Made by a program: the position numbers and the translations under genes
In this document: positions 18,034 to 26,969 of the stretch, piece by piece
Layout of the letters: each line of letters starts with the position of its first letter
Position numbering within the stretch: the first letter of the stretch is position 1
From: UBA1181 sp045226255
Lineage (GTDB): Bacteria; Bacteroidota; Bacteroidia; Bacteroidales; Paludibacteraceae
Assembly: GCA_045226255.1 (NCBI GenBank)
Contig: JBGVCG010000016.1
Location: 248,001-312,000 of the forward strand
Direction of reading: 5' to 3'
Length of the DNA: 64,000 bases
Notes under the pieces: generated by a model
Database searches by the model: none
What the model saw: only the letters and a program-made list of their open reading frames with translations
What the model was told of the DNA's origin: nothing

Positions 18034-21000
18034 TTAGTTACCATTACACGGTGTGAGATTCCGTCCGCCAAGGAGCAGACAACATAGACGCCGGATAGTG
18101 AGACCAGCTCCTCCGCCATAGAGCGTACCTCCTCCGCATTAGCGGCCACAAAGCTTGCCACAGGTCTGCCCATCAGGTCGTAGAGCGTGTAGCGTGTAGA
18201 CACGGTCGGGAAGTCTGCGGAAAGCTCCTCGCACCTCGTCAGCGTGATGTCCTGTTCTGCATCGCCCGTATAGATATCCTCCGGATAGGCGAAAGCCTCG
18301 TCACCGATTTTCAGATTGCCGAACCCCAAGTTGGCAAGGCGTGTCGGGTCATTCAGTTGCTGGCGGATAGGTGATAGGCGGAACTTATGGCTATACTGAT
18401 TTTTAGAGAAAAGCATATAGTCGTCCATCGGTTTCGCACCCCAGCTGTTCACACCGCCAAGTCCCATTTGATGCAGGTCAATGCGAAGGGTGATATCCTC
18501 GTCACGCTTCAGGTCCCAAGGCAGTTTCACGTCCGTCAGATGTTGCGGTGTATAGTGTTGCGCACTGAATTCCATGCGAGGGGAACCCACCACCATCAGA
18601 CCCACACCGTTTGCGTTGGTCATCGTAGCCCACTTCACATCCGTGCGTTGGCCCGTCTCACCGATCTCCATGTAAGGAATTGTCATGGAGTCTGCGGTGG
18701 TCGCATAGACGCCCATGAAGCTACCACGGTTACGACCGATGTAGTTCTCCTCTGGTCCGCGGCCGTACCAGCGAACCCGCTCGAACCCGCCAGGCAGCGT
18801 GATGAGCGTACCCACATTAGGGATCTCCGAAAGGGAACCATCCGGGTAGAAGGTATAATCCACCAAGACATCTCCGCTACCATAGATGGTGTAGGTCAGG
18901 CTCATACGAGAAGAGCCAGCCTCAGGGAACTCCAGTTGGAAAGAGACCTGCGTCTCACGGTCGGAAACCGTCTTCACATCGGAGCCCTTCACCGTGCGTT
19001 TCAAGCCCGCATAGCGCCAAGCGGCACAACGTCTCTCCATGCCATTGCCCTTGTCATTATCAATCGGCGCACGCCAGAAATTAGGCACCGGACCATCCTT
19101 GATCAACGTCTCACCGTTCAATGAATAGTCACGGATGACACCATACGAGAGGTCTATGGTCACGCTGAAATCCTTTCCCGTAATCTTAACTGAATTATTC
19201 TCCTTCGACACCTCCTGAGCCTCCAACGAGGAGATGGCGATGCGTGGAGTCGTCTCATCCCCTATCTTCATGCGGAATTGGTCCATGGCGATGCTATAGC
19301 CCTTCTTTTCCCAGGCGGTATTCTCCTTCAGGACAAAATCCAGGTCCAGGTAATACTCGGAGCCCGACTTGGTCTCCACCGCCGGCAACTTCAGCGTCAC
19401 ACTCTTCTTGCCCAACGGAGCGATGTCCAGATCAGAGGCGTCGATAGCTCCCTTGACAATGACCTTACCGTCCTCTCGGATGCGCCAGACACCATCCACC
19501 ACATCCTTGATATTCACAAAGTTAAATCTGCTCTCGATGGAGACCTGCCCCTTGGCGGCATCCACCTCCTTGACGATGATGTTACGGTATTGGTACTTCA
19601 CCTCATAGATTTCAGGCTGAGGGGTACGGTCTGGGAAGACTAGTCCGTTCGCACAGAAGTTATCATCGCTTGGGTCACCCGCCTTCCACAGTCCGCCGAA
19701 GTTGAAATACTGGGAGTCTCCACGGCGCAAGCCTTGGTCGATGAAGTCCCAAATGAATCCGCCGAAAGAGCGAGGATTCGCATAGAAAGCGTCCATATAC
19801 TCCTGCAAATCGCCCACGCTATTACCCATCGCATGCTCGTATTCGCAGAGCATGATAGGCTTGTTATTGTTATCATATCCCCAGATGGCGCCCGGACCGA
19901 AGTACATCCAGCTGTTCACGTCCGCATTGTCCCAGTCACCCTCATAGTGCACCGGACGGGTCTTGTCCGCATAGTGCGCTTGGTCCAGCTCGGAGCGGAA
20001 GACGTTACCGTTACCCGCCTCATTGCCCAACGACCAGAGACAGACGCAAGGATGGTTCTTGTCACGTTGCACCATGGAGTTCATACGCTCCACGCAGGCC
20101 GCCCGCCAGTCGTCACTGCTCTTCGGCAGCTTGTCGTTGGCGCCATGCGACTCCACATTCGCCTCGTCGATCACGTAGATACCATATTGGTCGCAGATAT
20201 CATACATACGAGGGTCGTTCGGATAATGCGACATACGCAACGCATTGATATTGAATCGTTTCATCAATTTCACATCCTCCTCCATCCGTTCGTAGGTCAT
20301 CACACGTCCCAGGTCAGGGTCTATCTCGTGGCGGTCCACTCCTCTGAACTTAATCGGCTGGCCATTGATCAGGAAGCGGGTGATACCATCGCTTCCCTTC
20401 TTCAGCTCCACCTTGCGGAAACCCGCCTTGTTGCTTTCGTACTGCACCACCTTGCCCGACGCATCCTTCAGGGCTAGGACCACCGTATAGAGGGAAGGGG
20501 TCTCGGCCGACCAGCGGTTAGGCGCTTTCACATCCACTTGGAAGGAGGCGTCCACCTCCCCGCCATTCGGACGGATCTCCGCCAACTGCTTCGTGATAGG
20601 GGTGAAGACCTCCTTGCCCGCCGCATCATACAAGCCCAGTTCCACGCTGTAGCCCTCCGCAAGTTCGCCGGAGAAATTATCCACCCAGACCGTCGTGTTA
20701 AAGTCACCGTCCACGTAATTATCCTGCAAAGAAGCGTTGATCTGAAAATCCTGTATCTGCACCTTAGGCGTGGCGTAGAGGTAGACATCACGGAAGATGC
20801 CCGAGAGGCGGATGAAGTCTTGGTCCTCCAGCCAGCTACCGTCGCACCAGCGGAAGACCTGGACAGCGATATTGTTCTCCCCTGCCCTCAGCTTGTCCGT
20901 CACGTCGAATTCATGGTCGGTGAAGGAGTTCTCGCTATACCCCACATACTCGCCATTGATCCAAACGTAGTAGGCCGATTCCACGCCCTCGAAATGGAGA

Positions 21001-21488
21001 CGGACGCGTTTGCCCGCCCATTTATCAGGCACTTCAAACGTGCGCTTGTAATGTCCCACAGGGTTGAAATTGGTTGGGGCATACGGAGGATTCAACCCAT
21101 AGTCTGTCGCCGCCCATGGATAGGTGACGTTCGTGTAGATAGGACGGTCGTAGCCCAATGTCTGCCAAGAACTAGGCACGGAGATATTGTCCCATTTGGA
21201 AACGTCGTAACCCTCCTGGAAGAATTCGTTGTTCCTTTGTGAAGGCTTTTCCACATGGTAAAACTTCCATGTGCCGGATAAGGTCTGGTAACAGTCCGAC
21301 GAACGCCTATCCCCCTTGATCGCCTCCTGCAAAGAACTGTAAGGCATGGAGGTCACGTGCGGTTTCAGTGCGTTGACACCATAAATCGTAGGCTTTCCGT
21401 TCCACTCATTGTCCTGAGCGGAAAGATTGAACGCTGCGGCAAATAGGGAAGCAGCGATGAAGGTTAATGGTAATCTATTCTTTTTCAT
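18030..21488 (-). CDS. GH2 beta-galactosidase, secreted, with sorting domain
   Basis: 1152 aa with a signal peptide (MKKNRLPLTFIAASLFAAAF). Domain order is as in LacZ-type enzymes: jelly-roll, immunoglobulin-like, TIM barrel, second immunoglobulin-like, and a C-terminal galactosidase domain. The acid/base Glu lies in LWSLGNEAGNG and the nucleophile Glu in MLCEYEHAMGNS. The last ~75 residues (YTLYDLMGRPVASF ... GVYVV) resemble a type IX sorting domain. It lies between the beta-helix gene and GH95 in one operon, suggesting stepwise removal of galactose and fucose from a branched glycan. Confidence 0.92.
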   Translation of the reverse strand: MKKNRLPLTFIAASLFAAAFNLSAQDNEWNGKPTIYGVNALKPHVTSMPYSSLQEAIKGDRRSSDCYQTLSGTWKFYHVEKPSQRNNEFFQEGYDVSKWDNISVPSSWQTLGYDRPIYTNVTYPWAATDYGLNPPYAPTNFNPVGHYKRTFEVPDKWAGKRVRLHFEGVESAYYVWINGEYVGYSENSFTDHEFDVTDKLRAGENNIAVQVFRWCDGSWLEDQDFIRLSGIFRDVYLYATPKVQIQDFQINASLQDNYVDGDFNTTVWVDNFSGELAEGYSVELGLYDAAGKEVFTPITKQLAEIRPNGGEVDASFQVDVKAPNRWSAETPSLYTVVLALKDASGKVVQYESNKAGFRKVELKKGSDGITRFLINGQPIKFRGVDRHEIDPDLGRVMTYERMEEDVKLMKRFNINALRMSHYPNDPRMYDICDQYGIYVIDEANVESHGANDKLPKSSDDWRAACVERMNSMVQRDKNHPCVCLWSLGNEAGNGNVFRSELDQAHYADKTRPVHYEGDWDNADVNSWMYFGPGAIWGYDNNNKPIMLCEYEHAMGNSVGDLQEYMDAFYANPRSFGGFIWDFIDQGLRRGDSQYFNFGGLWKAGDPSDDNFCANGLVFPDRTPQPEIYEVKYQYRNIIVKEVDAAKGQVSIESRFNFVNIKDVVDGVWRIREDGKVIVKGAIDASDLDIAPLGKKSVTLKLPAVETKSGSEYYLDLDFVLKENTAWEKKGYSIAMDQFRMKIGDETTPRIAISSLEAQEVSKENNSVKITGKDFSVTIDLSYGVIRDYSLNGETLIKDGPVPNFWRAPIDNDKGNGMERRCAAWRYAGLKRTVKGSDVKTVSDRETQVSFQLEFPEAGSSRMSLTYTIYGSGDVLVDYTFYPDGSLSEIPNVGTLITLPGGFERVRWYGRGPEENYIGRNRGSFMGVYATTADSMTIPYMEIGETGQRTDVKWATMTNANGVGLMVVGSPRMEFSAQHYTPQHLTDVKLPWDLKRDEDITLRIDLHQMGLGGVNSWGAKPMDDYMLFSKNQYSHKFRLSPIRQQLNDPTRLANLGFGNLKIGDEAFAYPEDIYTGDAEQDITLTRCEELSADFPTVSTRYTLYDLMGRPVASFVAANAEEVRSMAEELVSLSGVYVVCSLADGISHRVMVTK

Positions 21489-21525
21489 AATACAATTCTT
21501 ACAATAGTCTAATAATCAAATATAT

Positions 21526-24165
21526 CTATTTCAAAATATGCTTAAAGACTGATCCGTCGCAAGCACGGAGGAGGTATACGCCAGGCAGGTAACCCGCCCT
21601 TTTCAGGGAGCGTTCAATGGAGGAAGGTGCACCTCCCTCCACACGAATCGTTCCGCAATAAAAACCTCTTATATCATAAACATATAACACTTGTTCTACA
21701 CTCGATGCAAGAATTGACGGCAGGGAGGTGAGCTCCGAGCGACTCTTCGCGAAAAGGATTCGATCGATGTTCGCATACGGCCCAGTGATCATCAAACGCA
21801 TGACATGGTCACCCTCTTGCAACAGGGATGTTTCGCCCTCAATCGTGGTATAATCGGTCCAGCTTTCCCCCTGCGGTATCTCCATGGTGTCCGTAATCGC
21901 CGCACCATCTAAGAAGAGGCGGAAACCCGAATGTTCCAAGCCGGAAGCCACCCAAGCACGGAAGTAATAGGAGGAAGACTCCTTCACGTGTAGCGTATAT
22001 TCGAGCCATTCGCCCGCAGCCGTGTAGCCTAAGGCATATCCATCCGGGTTGAGCGAATCACCGATGCCGACGATGTCCACACCATCCTCACGGTAAAAGC
22101 CCTCCTCGTTGATGTAGTCCGTATCATAGAACGAGACGCTTTGTCCGCCCAAGTCATAGTTCTCCATTTCGATGACACCAGGGATCGTCACGTCTGGGAC
22201 GAAAGCAGTCTGGGCTACGATCTCCGAGAAATCGGGCAAGATGGAGACGACCACGGAGAATATGCCCTGATAATCCTTTTCGATACCCGCATTGTTGATG
22301 ACGGTCTGCGAATGTCCGTCGTTGTCGTGGCAATAGTTCGATCCAGCCTGGTTGGCCGCATTGCCGGAAGGAGCGCGGTCGTACACGTTATCGGAGACCT
22401 CAAAGCCGCTCGAACCCTCGTCCAAGTAGATCGGGAGCACCCAATAATCCGCCCATTGCGAAGCGGAGATGTCTGAGATGTAGTTGTGCTGGATCTGTCC
22501 GCCTGTTCCTTGGTTGGAGAGCGTGTAGATTGGTCCGCAGTCCGCCAGCAGTTGGGAGACATGGTGGATTCTGTTCCAGTTAATGTGGTTATTGTTCATG
22601 GCGGTCTCCTTCTTCGTCCAGCCGAAGCCGATCGAAATGCCTGAATAGTTCATGTAGGCCAGTTCATTGTGTTCGATGACGATATCCCTCGGGTAGCCCG
22701 CTCCGATGCCCACAGAGCCCTGCGATTCCGTGGTGACATGGTGGATATAGTTGTTCTTTATCGTATCGCGGGTACATATCTCCGCACGGTCGGACGGATT
22801 GTAGGCTTCGTGGATCTCCGTGTTGTCATCCTGCGAGAACTTGCCGATCATGATGCCGGCCGCACCTAAATCGGTGAATATATTGCCCTGTATCATATCA
22901 TCGTTGGTGCCTGAAACAAAGTCCAGGCCCGTCATGGCCATTTGCGCGAAAATATTCTTTTCGATGCGGATATGGTGGGCATTCTCCACCCTGAATCCAG
23001 CGGCAGGACGCTTCAGTAGGAATTGGTTGCTGCTCAATGGCTGGCCCGGATGCTCATCGAGCACGTCGAGGTGGTACAAGCCCGCCTGTAGGTCCATGTA
23101 ACCCTTTTCGCTTGGCAGGGTGAAGTTCGTGTGGGCAAACGTGATGCCCTCGAAAGAGAGGTAGCCCACCTTGTTAGAGGTGCTTTCCCCTTGGATGGTG
23201 ACCAACGTCTCCAAGCGAGGAGCGACCGCTAAACTCTTGGTCAAATCCTCCCCTTTCCTAGCCTTGTAGTAGAGCACGTTCTCCGTTTCATCCAAGTACC
23301 ACTCCCCTTCCTGGTCGATGAACTCGTAGGCGTTCTCGAAGTAGAAGCATTGTTGGCGGGGAGGATTGCTCATGAAGGCGGTGCCCAGCATCGGGTATTT
23401 GCGGCGCCAAATCATGGTGTGTTCAGGCTCCTGCACCTCTATCTTGCAGATATTTCCCTTGTTGGTGATTTTGTTCAGGCGCAGGATGGATTCCGCCCAG
23501 GCGATCATCAGGTGCATCTCCACCTTGTTCAGTTGGTTCCATTGAGCCACCTGATCACTATATACCTCAAAGCCCTTGCCAAAGGTGTCGACCTTTGCCA
23601 AGCGGAAGAAATTATGGTCGCCGTTATCCTTCAGGTTCGGATAGCGGGCTCGGATAGCCTTCTTTCCGTTCACGTAGAGCTGACGGAATCGGGCCTCCAC
23701 GTTCGGGGCCGCCCAGATGTTGTTGTCGGCGTCATGCAGGGTCCAACCCTCGATAGGGATGCCACCCGTCACCAAAGGAGACTCGCCCGGATAGTTTCTA
23801 TAACGGACGTAATGCCCCTGCTTTCCTCCGTCCAGATTGTTCAGTGTTAGCGTGCTGGCTAACTGATAAGTACCCCCACGCAGACAGACAACGATGTCAC
23901 CCGTCATGGTTTCGTTCAGTTTCCGCACCTCCTTTTGCGCCCTGGAGATTGTCTTGAACGGAGCCTCGAAAGAGCCGTCGTTCGTGTCGGAACCAGAAGG
24001 AGCGACGTACAATGTAGCTTGATTACCAGATTCATCATACTGGTTAGATTCGCCTTGCGCCATCGATACGATAGGGGTAAAAGCCATCGCACCCAATATG
24101 GCCATTCGGGTGGACAAACATGCCAACCCATGCAGTAAACCTGCCTTCGTGAATTGTGTTTTCAT
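21526..24165 (-). CDS. Secreted right-handed beta-helix protein with CBM6 (GH141-like)
   Basis: 879 aa with a signal peptide. Residues ~50-650 begin LYVAPSGSDTNDGSFEAPF and then show repeated short strands with Asn ladders (HHIRIEKNIF, IVIEHNELAY, NHINWNRIHH), typical of right-handed parallel beta-helix carbohydrate enzymes; the start resembles GH141 (a fucosidase/xylanase family), but I cannot separate this from other beta-helix families. A CBM6-like module follows (VIEMENYDLGG ... AAGEWLEY, ~670-800) and a C-terminal sorting-like domain (VLYVYDIRGFYCG ... PGVYLLRA). First gene of the operon. Confidence 0.8.
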   Translation of the reverse strand: MKTQFTKAGLLHGLACLSTRMAILGAMAFTPIVSMAQGESNQYDESGNQATLYVAPSGSDTNDGSFEAPFKTISRAQKEVRKLNETMTGDIVVCLRGGTYQLASTLTLNNLDGGKQGHYVRYRNYPGESPLVTGGIPIEGWTLHDADNNIWAAPNVEARFRQLYVNGKKAIRARYPNLKDNGDHNFFRLAKVDTFGKGFEVYSDQVAQWNQLNKVEMHLMIAWAESILRLNKITNKGNICKIEVQEPEHTMIWRRKYPMLGTAFMSNPPRQQCFYFENAYEFIDQEGEWYLDETENVLYYKARKGEDLTKSLAVAPRLETLVTIQGESTSNKVGYLSFEGITFAHTNFTLPSEKGYMDLQAGLYHLDVLDEHPGQPLSSNQFLLKRPAAGFRVENAHHIRIEKNIFAQMAMTGLDFVSGTNDDMIQGNIFTDLGAAGIMIGKFSQDDNTEIHEAYNPSDRAEICTRDTIKNNYIHHVTTESQGSVGIGAGYPRDIVIEHNELAYMNYSGISIGFGWTKKETAMNNNHINWNRIHHVSQLLADCGPIYTLSNQGTGGQIQHNYISDISASQWADYWVLPIYLDEGSSGFEVSDNVYDRAPSGNAANQAGSNYCHDNDGHSQTVINNAGIEKDYQGIFSVVVSILPDFSEIVAQTAFVPDVTIPGVIEMENYDLGGQSVSFYDTDYINEEGFYREDGVDIVGIGDSLNPDGYALGYTAAGEWLEYTLHVKESSSYYFRAWVASGLEHSGFRLFLDGAAITDTMEIPQGESWTDYTTIEGETSLLQEGDHVMRLMITGPYANIDRILFAKSRSELTSLPSILASSVEQVLYVYDIRGFYCGTIRVEGGAPSSIERSLKRAGYLPGVYLLRACDGSVFKHILK

Positions 24166-24578
24166 TGCCTACAAATTATATAATACAGTGTCTATCAATA
24201 ATGTACAATGGTAACGACGCAGAACCTCAGACTTCATCAGCCCAAATTCTATTCTATCAATCAAAAGACATCTTATTCCAGATGCAAGGCTTGGTTGTGT
24301 TTCCCAATCTGTTCTCCCGATCTTCGCAAACCATCTAGGAGAATTAATGTCTGCTCGCTCATTTTTCCACAAACGTGGTTAACAATCCCTGCAAAGATAG
24401 TTTTTTTTCAACAAACACAACTCTTTCCCTATGTATTTTTAAACCGATCATCATGCGTGTTCTTCGGGACACGATTCCAGCTGTTGGCATTCATCCGGCA
24501 AATTCCAGCGCTCGTCTTCGCGCAGTATGCCCTTTTTGAAATTATATTATGTTGTTCATTTTCAAACGAAAACACGTT
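24166..24578. other. Leader and promoter region of the glycosidase operon
   Basis: No credible gene. On the minus strand TATCTTTG (24399-24392) matches the -7 consensus, implying a leader of over 200 nt before the first ATG. The rest shows no structure I can name. Confidence 0.45.
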
Positions 24579-24854
24579 TTATTGCCACAACAATCTCCAA
24601 ATGTACGGCGTTGTGAGAATGGGGAACCACAACTCAAAATCACCGAACAAACAGATGATTATAGAAAAGATTTTTTTATGAGACGAATAGTTTTCCCATC
24701 CTTTCCGAATTAGGGAAAAAAGCAGGATGTTTAAACCAATAGAACCTAGCATGGCCGCATAAAGGTAGCCGACCACAGGTTTTGGTTCAGAAAAAAGATA
24801 GCCAAAAGTAAACACACCAAGCAGTAGGTTTACAATTCCGATCACGTATAGCAT
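24579..24854 (-). CDS. Small membrane protein, unknown
   Basis: 91 aa with roughly three hydrophobic segments (~3-22, ~30-50, ~62-76) and no family I recognise. It lies alone in AT-rich DNA. No clear promoter or neighbour links it to a process, so it may be a real small gene or a chance frame. Confidence 0.4.
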   Translation of the reverse strand: MLYVIGIVNLLLGVFTFGYLFSEPKPVVGYLYAAMLGSIGLNILLFSLIRKGWENYSSHKKIFSIIICLFGDFELWFPILTTPYIWRLLWQ

Positions 24855-25119
24855 AACGAACCCGTTGGTTGAATTAAATAAATAATATTAAACAAAAAAT
24901 ATTGCACAATTCACTCATTTTTAATATTTTAGCAATAGACAACAAATCAATCACCATTGTCTTAGATATGCTCGACCTCATTACAAATTTTAGAAAAGTT
25001 CATGGAATTTGCAAATAATTCGCAGGAAAACGAGTAAACGATATTGGCTTGTTCAAGCAATGAAATGGCACACATTTTTAGGGGATGAGACACTTCATCG
25101 CCTAATATTAGCAGAGAAA
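24855..25119. other. AT-rich non-coding region before the palindrome array
   Basis: No coding frame or strong hairpin is seen. It leads directly into the 29-bp-period array. Confidence 0.5.
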
Positions 25120-25330
25120 CTTATAAACAATATTTATTAGTCATTACACTTATAAATAAATTTTATAAGCAATATGACTTATATTTACTATTTATAAGCT
25201 AAAATACTTATAAACTTAATTTATAAGCCGAATCACTTATAAAATACTTTTATAAGCAAAAAGACTTATAAATTACATCTATAAGGTTATATACTTATAA
25301 ACTACATTTATAAGACAAATAGCTTATACA
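25120..25330. repeat. Array of seven palindromes at exact 29-bp period
   Basis: Each unit is CTTATAAA-N5-TTTATAAG (21 bp) followed by an 8-bp spacer. Units start at 25120, 25149, 25178, 25207, 25236, 25265 and 25294; a degenerate half unit (CTTATACA) starts at 25323. Four units are perfect in both arms (25149, 25207, 25236, 25294); the others have one to three changes in one arm. The central 5 bases and the spacers differ from unit to unit. The array lies about 100 bp upstream of a SatD-family gene with a C-terminal helix-turn-helix. I infer multiple binding sites for a DNA-binding protein. Confidence 0.95.
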
Positions 25331-25425
25331 TGACAACTAAAGGGTTAGAGGCATCAAATAAAAAGAGAGGTGCAACAATGCTATTATTTTCAGGGCGATA
25401 CACGTCAAAAACAAAATATAAATTA

Positions 25426-25433
25426 TATATTTG
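25426..25433 (+). promoter_or_regulatory. -7 promoter box of the satD-like gene
   Basis: TATATTTG matches TAnnTTTG. Transcription would start near 25440, which places the ATG at 25437 at or before the mRNA start and favours the ATG at 25455 as the real start. No good -33 element is seen, consistent with an activated promoter. Confidence 0.55.
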
Positions 25434-25436
25434 CAT

Positions 25437-26186
25437 ATGAAACTAAAAGAAAAAATGCAGGCCACAATATCCGCAGACATAGTATCTTCGACCGCTATGG
25501 AGCTGAAACAGCTCATGGAAGTACAGCAAAACATCAACGAGCTGATACATCAGTTGTCGGCGCAGGGATTCATTTCGTGGGGAAGAGTGAGCAAAGGCGA
25601 TAACATCGAATGCTACCTCAAGGATCCTAAGAATTCGCTACGTGTCGCCCTACTCCTCAAATCTTTCATAAAAAAGACACCTTTGTACGTGGATTTAGAC
25701 GCTCCGTCGGCGGAAGTGGCAGGGAATTCGGAAACGGACGATAAGAGCAAGAGCAGGAAAAAACGGCTCAATCTATTCTCCACCTTTGGCATCAGGATAG
25801 CGATCGCCGTAGGCTCCATGAGAATCGCCGAAGAGTCTTGCAACGTGATGGACGGAGAGGCCATCTACGCTTCCGGAAGAGCCATCGAGCAACAAAAGAC
25901 ATCCAACAGGAAGAAAATAACGATCAAGAGTACCCTATTCTTCCATGCGAAGGATGAGGAGCTCAACGACCGCATAAACGCCTATCTGGGATTGATAGAC
26001 GTCCTATTCAAAAGAGCCACCGCCCGCCAATGCGAGGTCATCTTCCATCGGCTCACAGGGAAAACGGAGGAGGAGATATCGAAACTGCTCGGCATAAGCC
26101 AATCCGCTGTGAATCAGCACTCCACACAATTCGGATGGAAAGCCATCGAACAGGTATTAAAACATTACGAACATATAAAATTTTAA
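25437..26186 (+). CDS. SatD family protein (cyclase-like N-terminus, C-terminal helix-turn-helix)
   Basis: 249 aa from ATG 25437, or 243 from ATG 25455; the latter fits the promoter and puts the conserved MQATISADIVSSTAM at the very start. This opening, GDNIECYL, FGIRIAIAVGS and the later MDGEAIYASGRAIE recall class III nucleotide-cyclase-like folds and are typical of SatD proteins. A basic insert (~105-120) is unusual. The C-terminus (TARQCEVIFHR ... SKLLGISQSAVNQH) is a helix-turn-helix like sigma region 4/LuxR. It is 3 bp upstream of a DUF3307 gene. No activity is proven for the family; regulation through the upstream array is inference. Confidence 0.8.
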   Translation: MKLKEKMQATISADIVSSTAMELKQLMEVQQNINELIHQLSAQGFISWGRVSKGDNIECYLKDPKNSLRVALLLKSFIKKTPLYVDLDAPSAEVAGNSETDDKSKSRKKRLNLFSTFGIRIAIAVGSMRIAEESCNVMDGEAIYASGRAIEQQKTSNRKKITIKSTLFFHAKDEELNDRINAYLGLIDVLFKRATARQCEVIFHRLTGKTEEEISKLLGISQSAVNQHSTQFGWKAIEQVLKHYEHIKF

Positions 26187-26189
26187 AAA

Positions 26190-26969
26190 ATGATTAAACT
26201 ATTTCTACTTCAATTGGTTGCACACACATTGTCAGATTTTTTCTTTCAGAACGACGCCATGTGTCAGGGAAAGAAAAGGGATGGATTAAAAAGTTTCCTT
26301 TCTCCCCAGCTATTCGCTCATGTCATCATCACCTTGCTATTGTCGCTGCTTCTCGCCTCCCCTTGGGGATTCTGGGCTCCGGCGTTCATCATAGCGGGCA
26401 CTCATTACGTCATCGACGGACTTAAAAACGCACTCCGCAAAGAACGGATTCACTTGTTTTTCCTTGACCAGATATTACACATTGCGATTATCGCAGCGGC
26501 ATGTATCCTCAGCTACGAAAAGATGGAGCCATGCCAATGGGCCACGGAGCTTATAAACACGATGGATCAGCACGGATTAAGCGTGCTTTACCAGGATTCC
26601 ACCATTGCGATATTCATCGGCATACTCTGGTGTCTAAAGCCTGCCAATATCATCATCAAGAAAGTGTTATCGTACGCGAAGGTGAGCGTGCCGACGGAGG
26701 AGTCATCAAAGGGAACAGGAGACACATTGGAGTCTGACGAACTGCCTAACGCAGGAAAGATCATCGGAAACACAGAGCGTCTGATGACCCTGACATTCGT
26801 CTTGACAGGCGATTATGAAGTGGTCGGATTCATCATGGCGGCAAAGTCCATCCTAAGATATTCGGAGAGCAAAACAGCCAAATCGGAGTATGTGCTGATA
26901 GGCACATTGCTAAGTTACGCCATCGCCATATTCCTGGGACTTAGCATAAAACATCTATTCAGGATATGA
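26190..26969 (+). CDS. DUF3307 family membrane protein
   Basis: 259 aa integral membrane protein. The N-terminus LFLLQLVAHTLSDFFFQND, GTHYVIDGLKN and FFLDQILHI are hallmark DUF3307 motifs, with conserved His and Asp in or near membrane segments. About five to six hydrophobic segments are visible (for example ~45-75, ~95-112, ~130-150, ~235-255), with a hydrophilic loop at ~165-195. It follows the SatD gene by 3 bp, so the two form an operon. SatD and DUF3307 are, to my knowledge, found together elsewhere; the joint function is unknown. Confidence 0.82.
   Translation: MIKLFLLQLVAHTLSDFFFQNDAMCQGKKRDGLKSFLSPQLFAHVIITLLLSLLLASPWGFWAPAFIIAGTHYVIDGLKNALRKERIHLFFLDQILHIAIIAAACILSYEKMEPCQWATELINTMDQHGLSVLYQDSTIAIFIGILWCLKPANIIIKKVLSYAKVSVPTEESSKGTGDTLESDELPNAGKIIGNTERLMTLTFVLTGDYEVVGFIMAAKSILRYSESKTAKSEYVLIGTLLSYAIAIFLGLSIKHLFRI

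Noticed and set aside
16276..20477. Several long plus-strand frames opposite the GH95 and GH2 genes
   Set aside because: They lie wholly within recognised minus-strand enzymes and have no family features.
24169..24372. 67-codon minus-strand frame in the glycosidase leader
   Set aside because: Overlaps the promoter box and leader; no protein features.
25120..25330. Could the 29-bp-period array be a CRISPR?
   Set aside because: The repeat is an AT-rich palindrome with variable centre, spacers are only 8 bp, and no cas gene is near.
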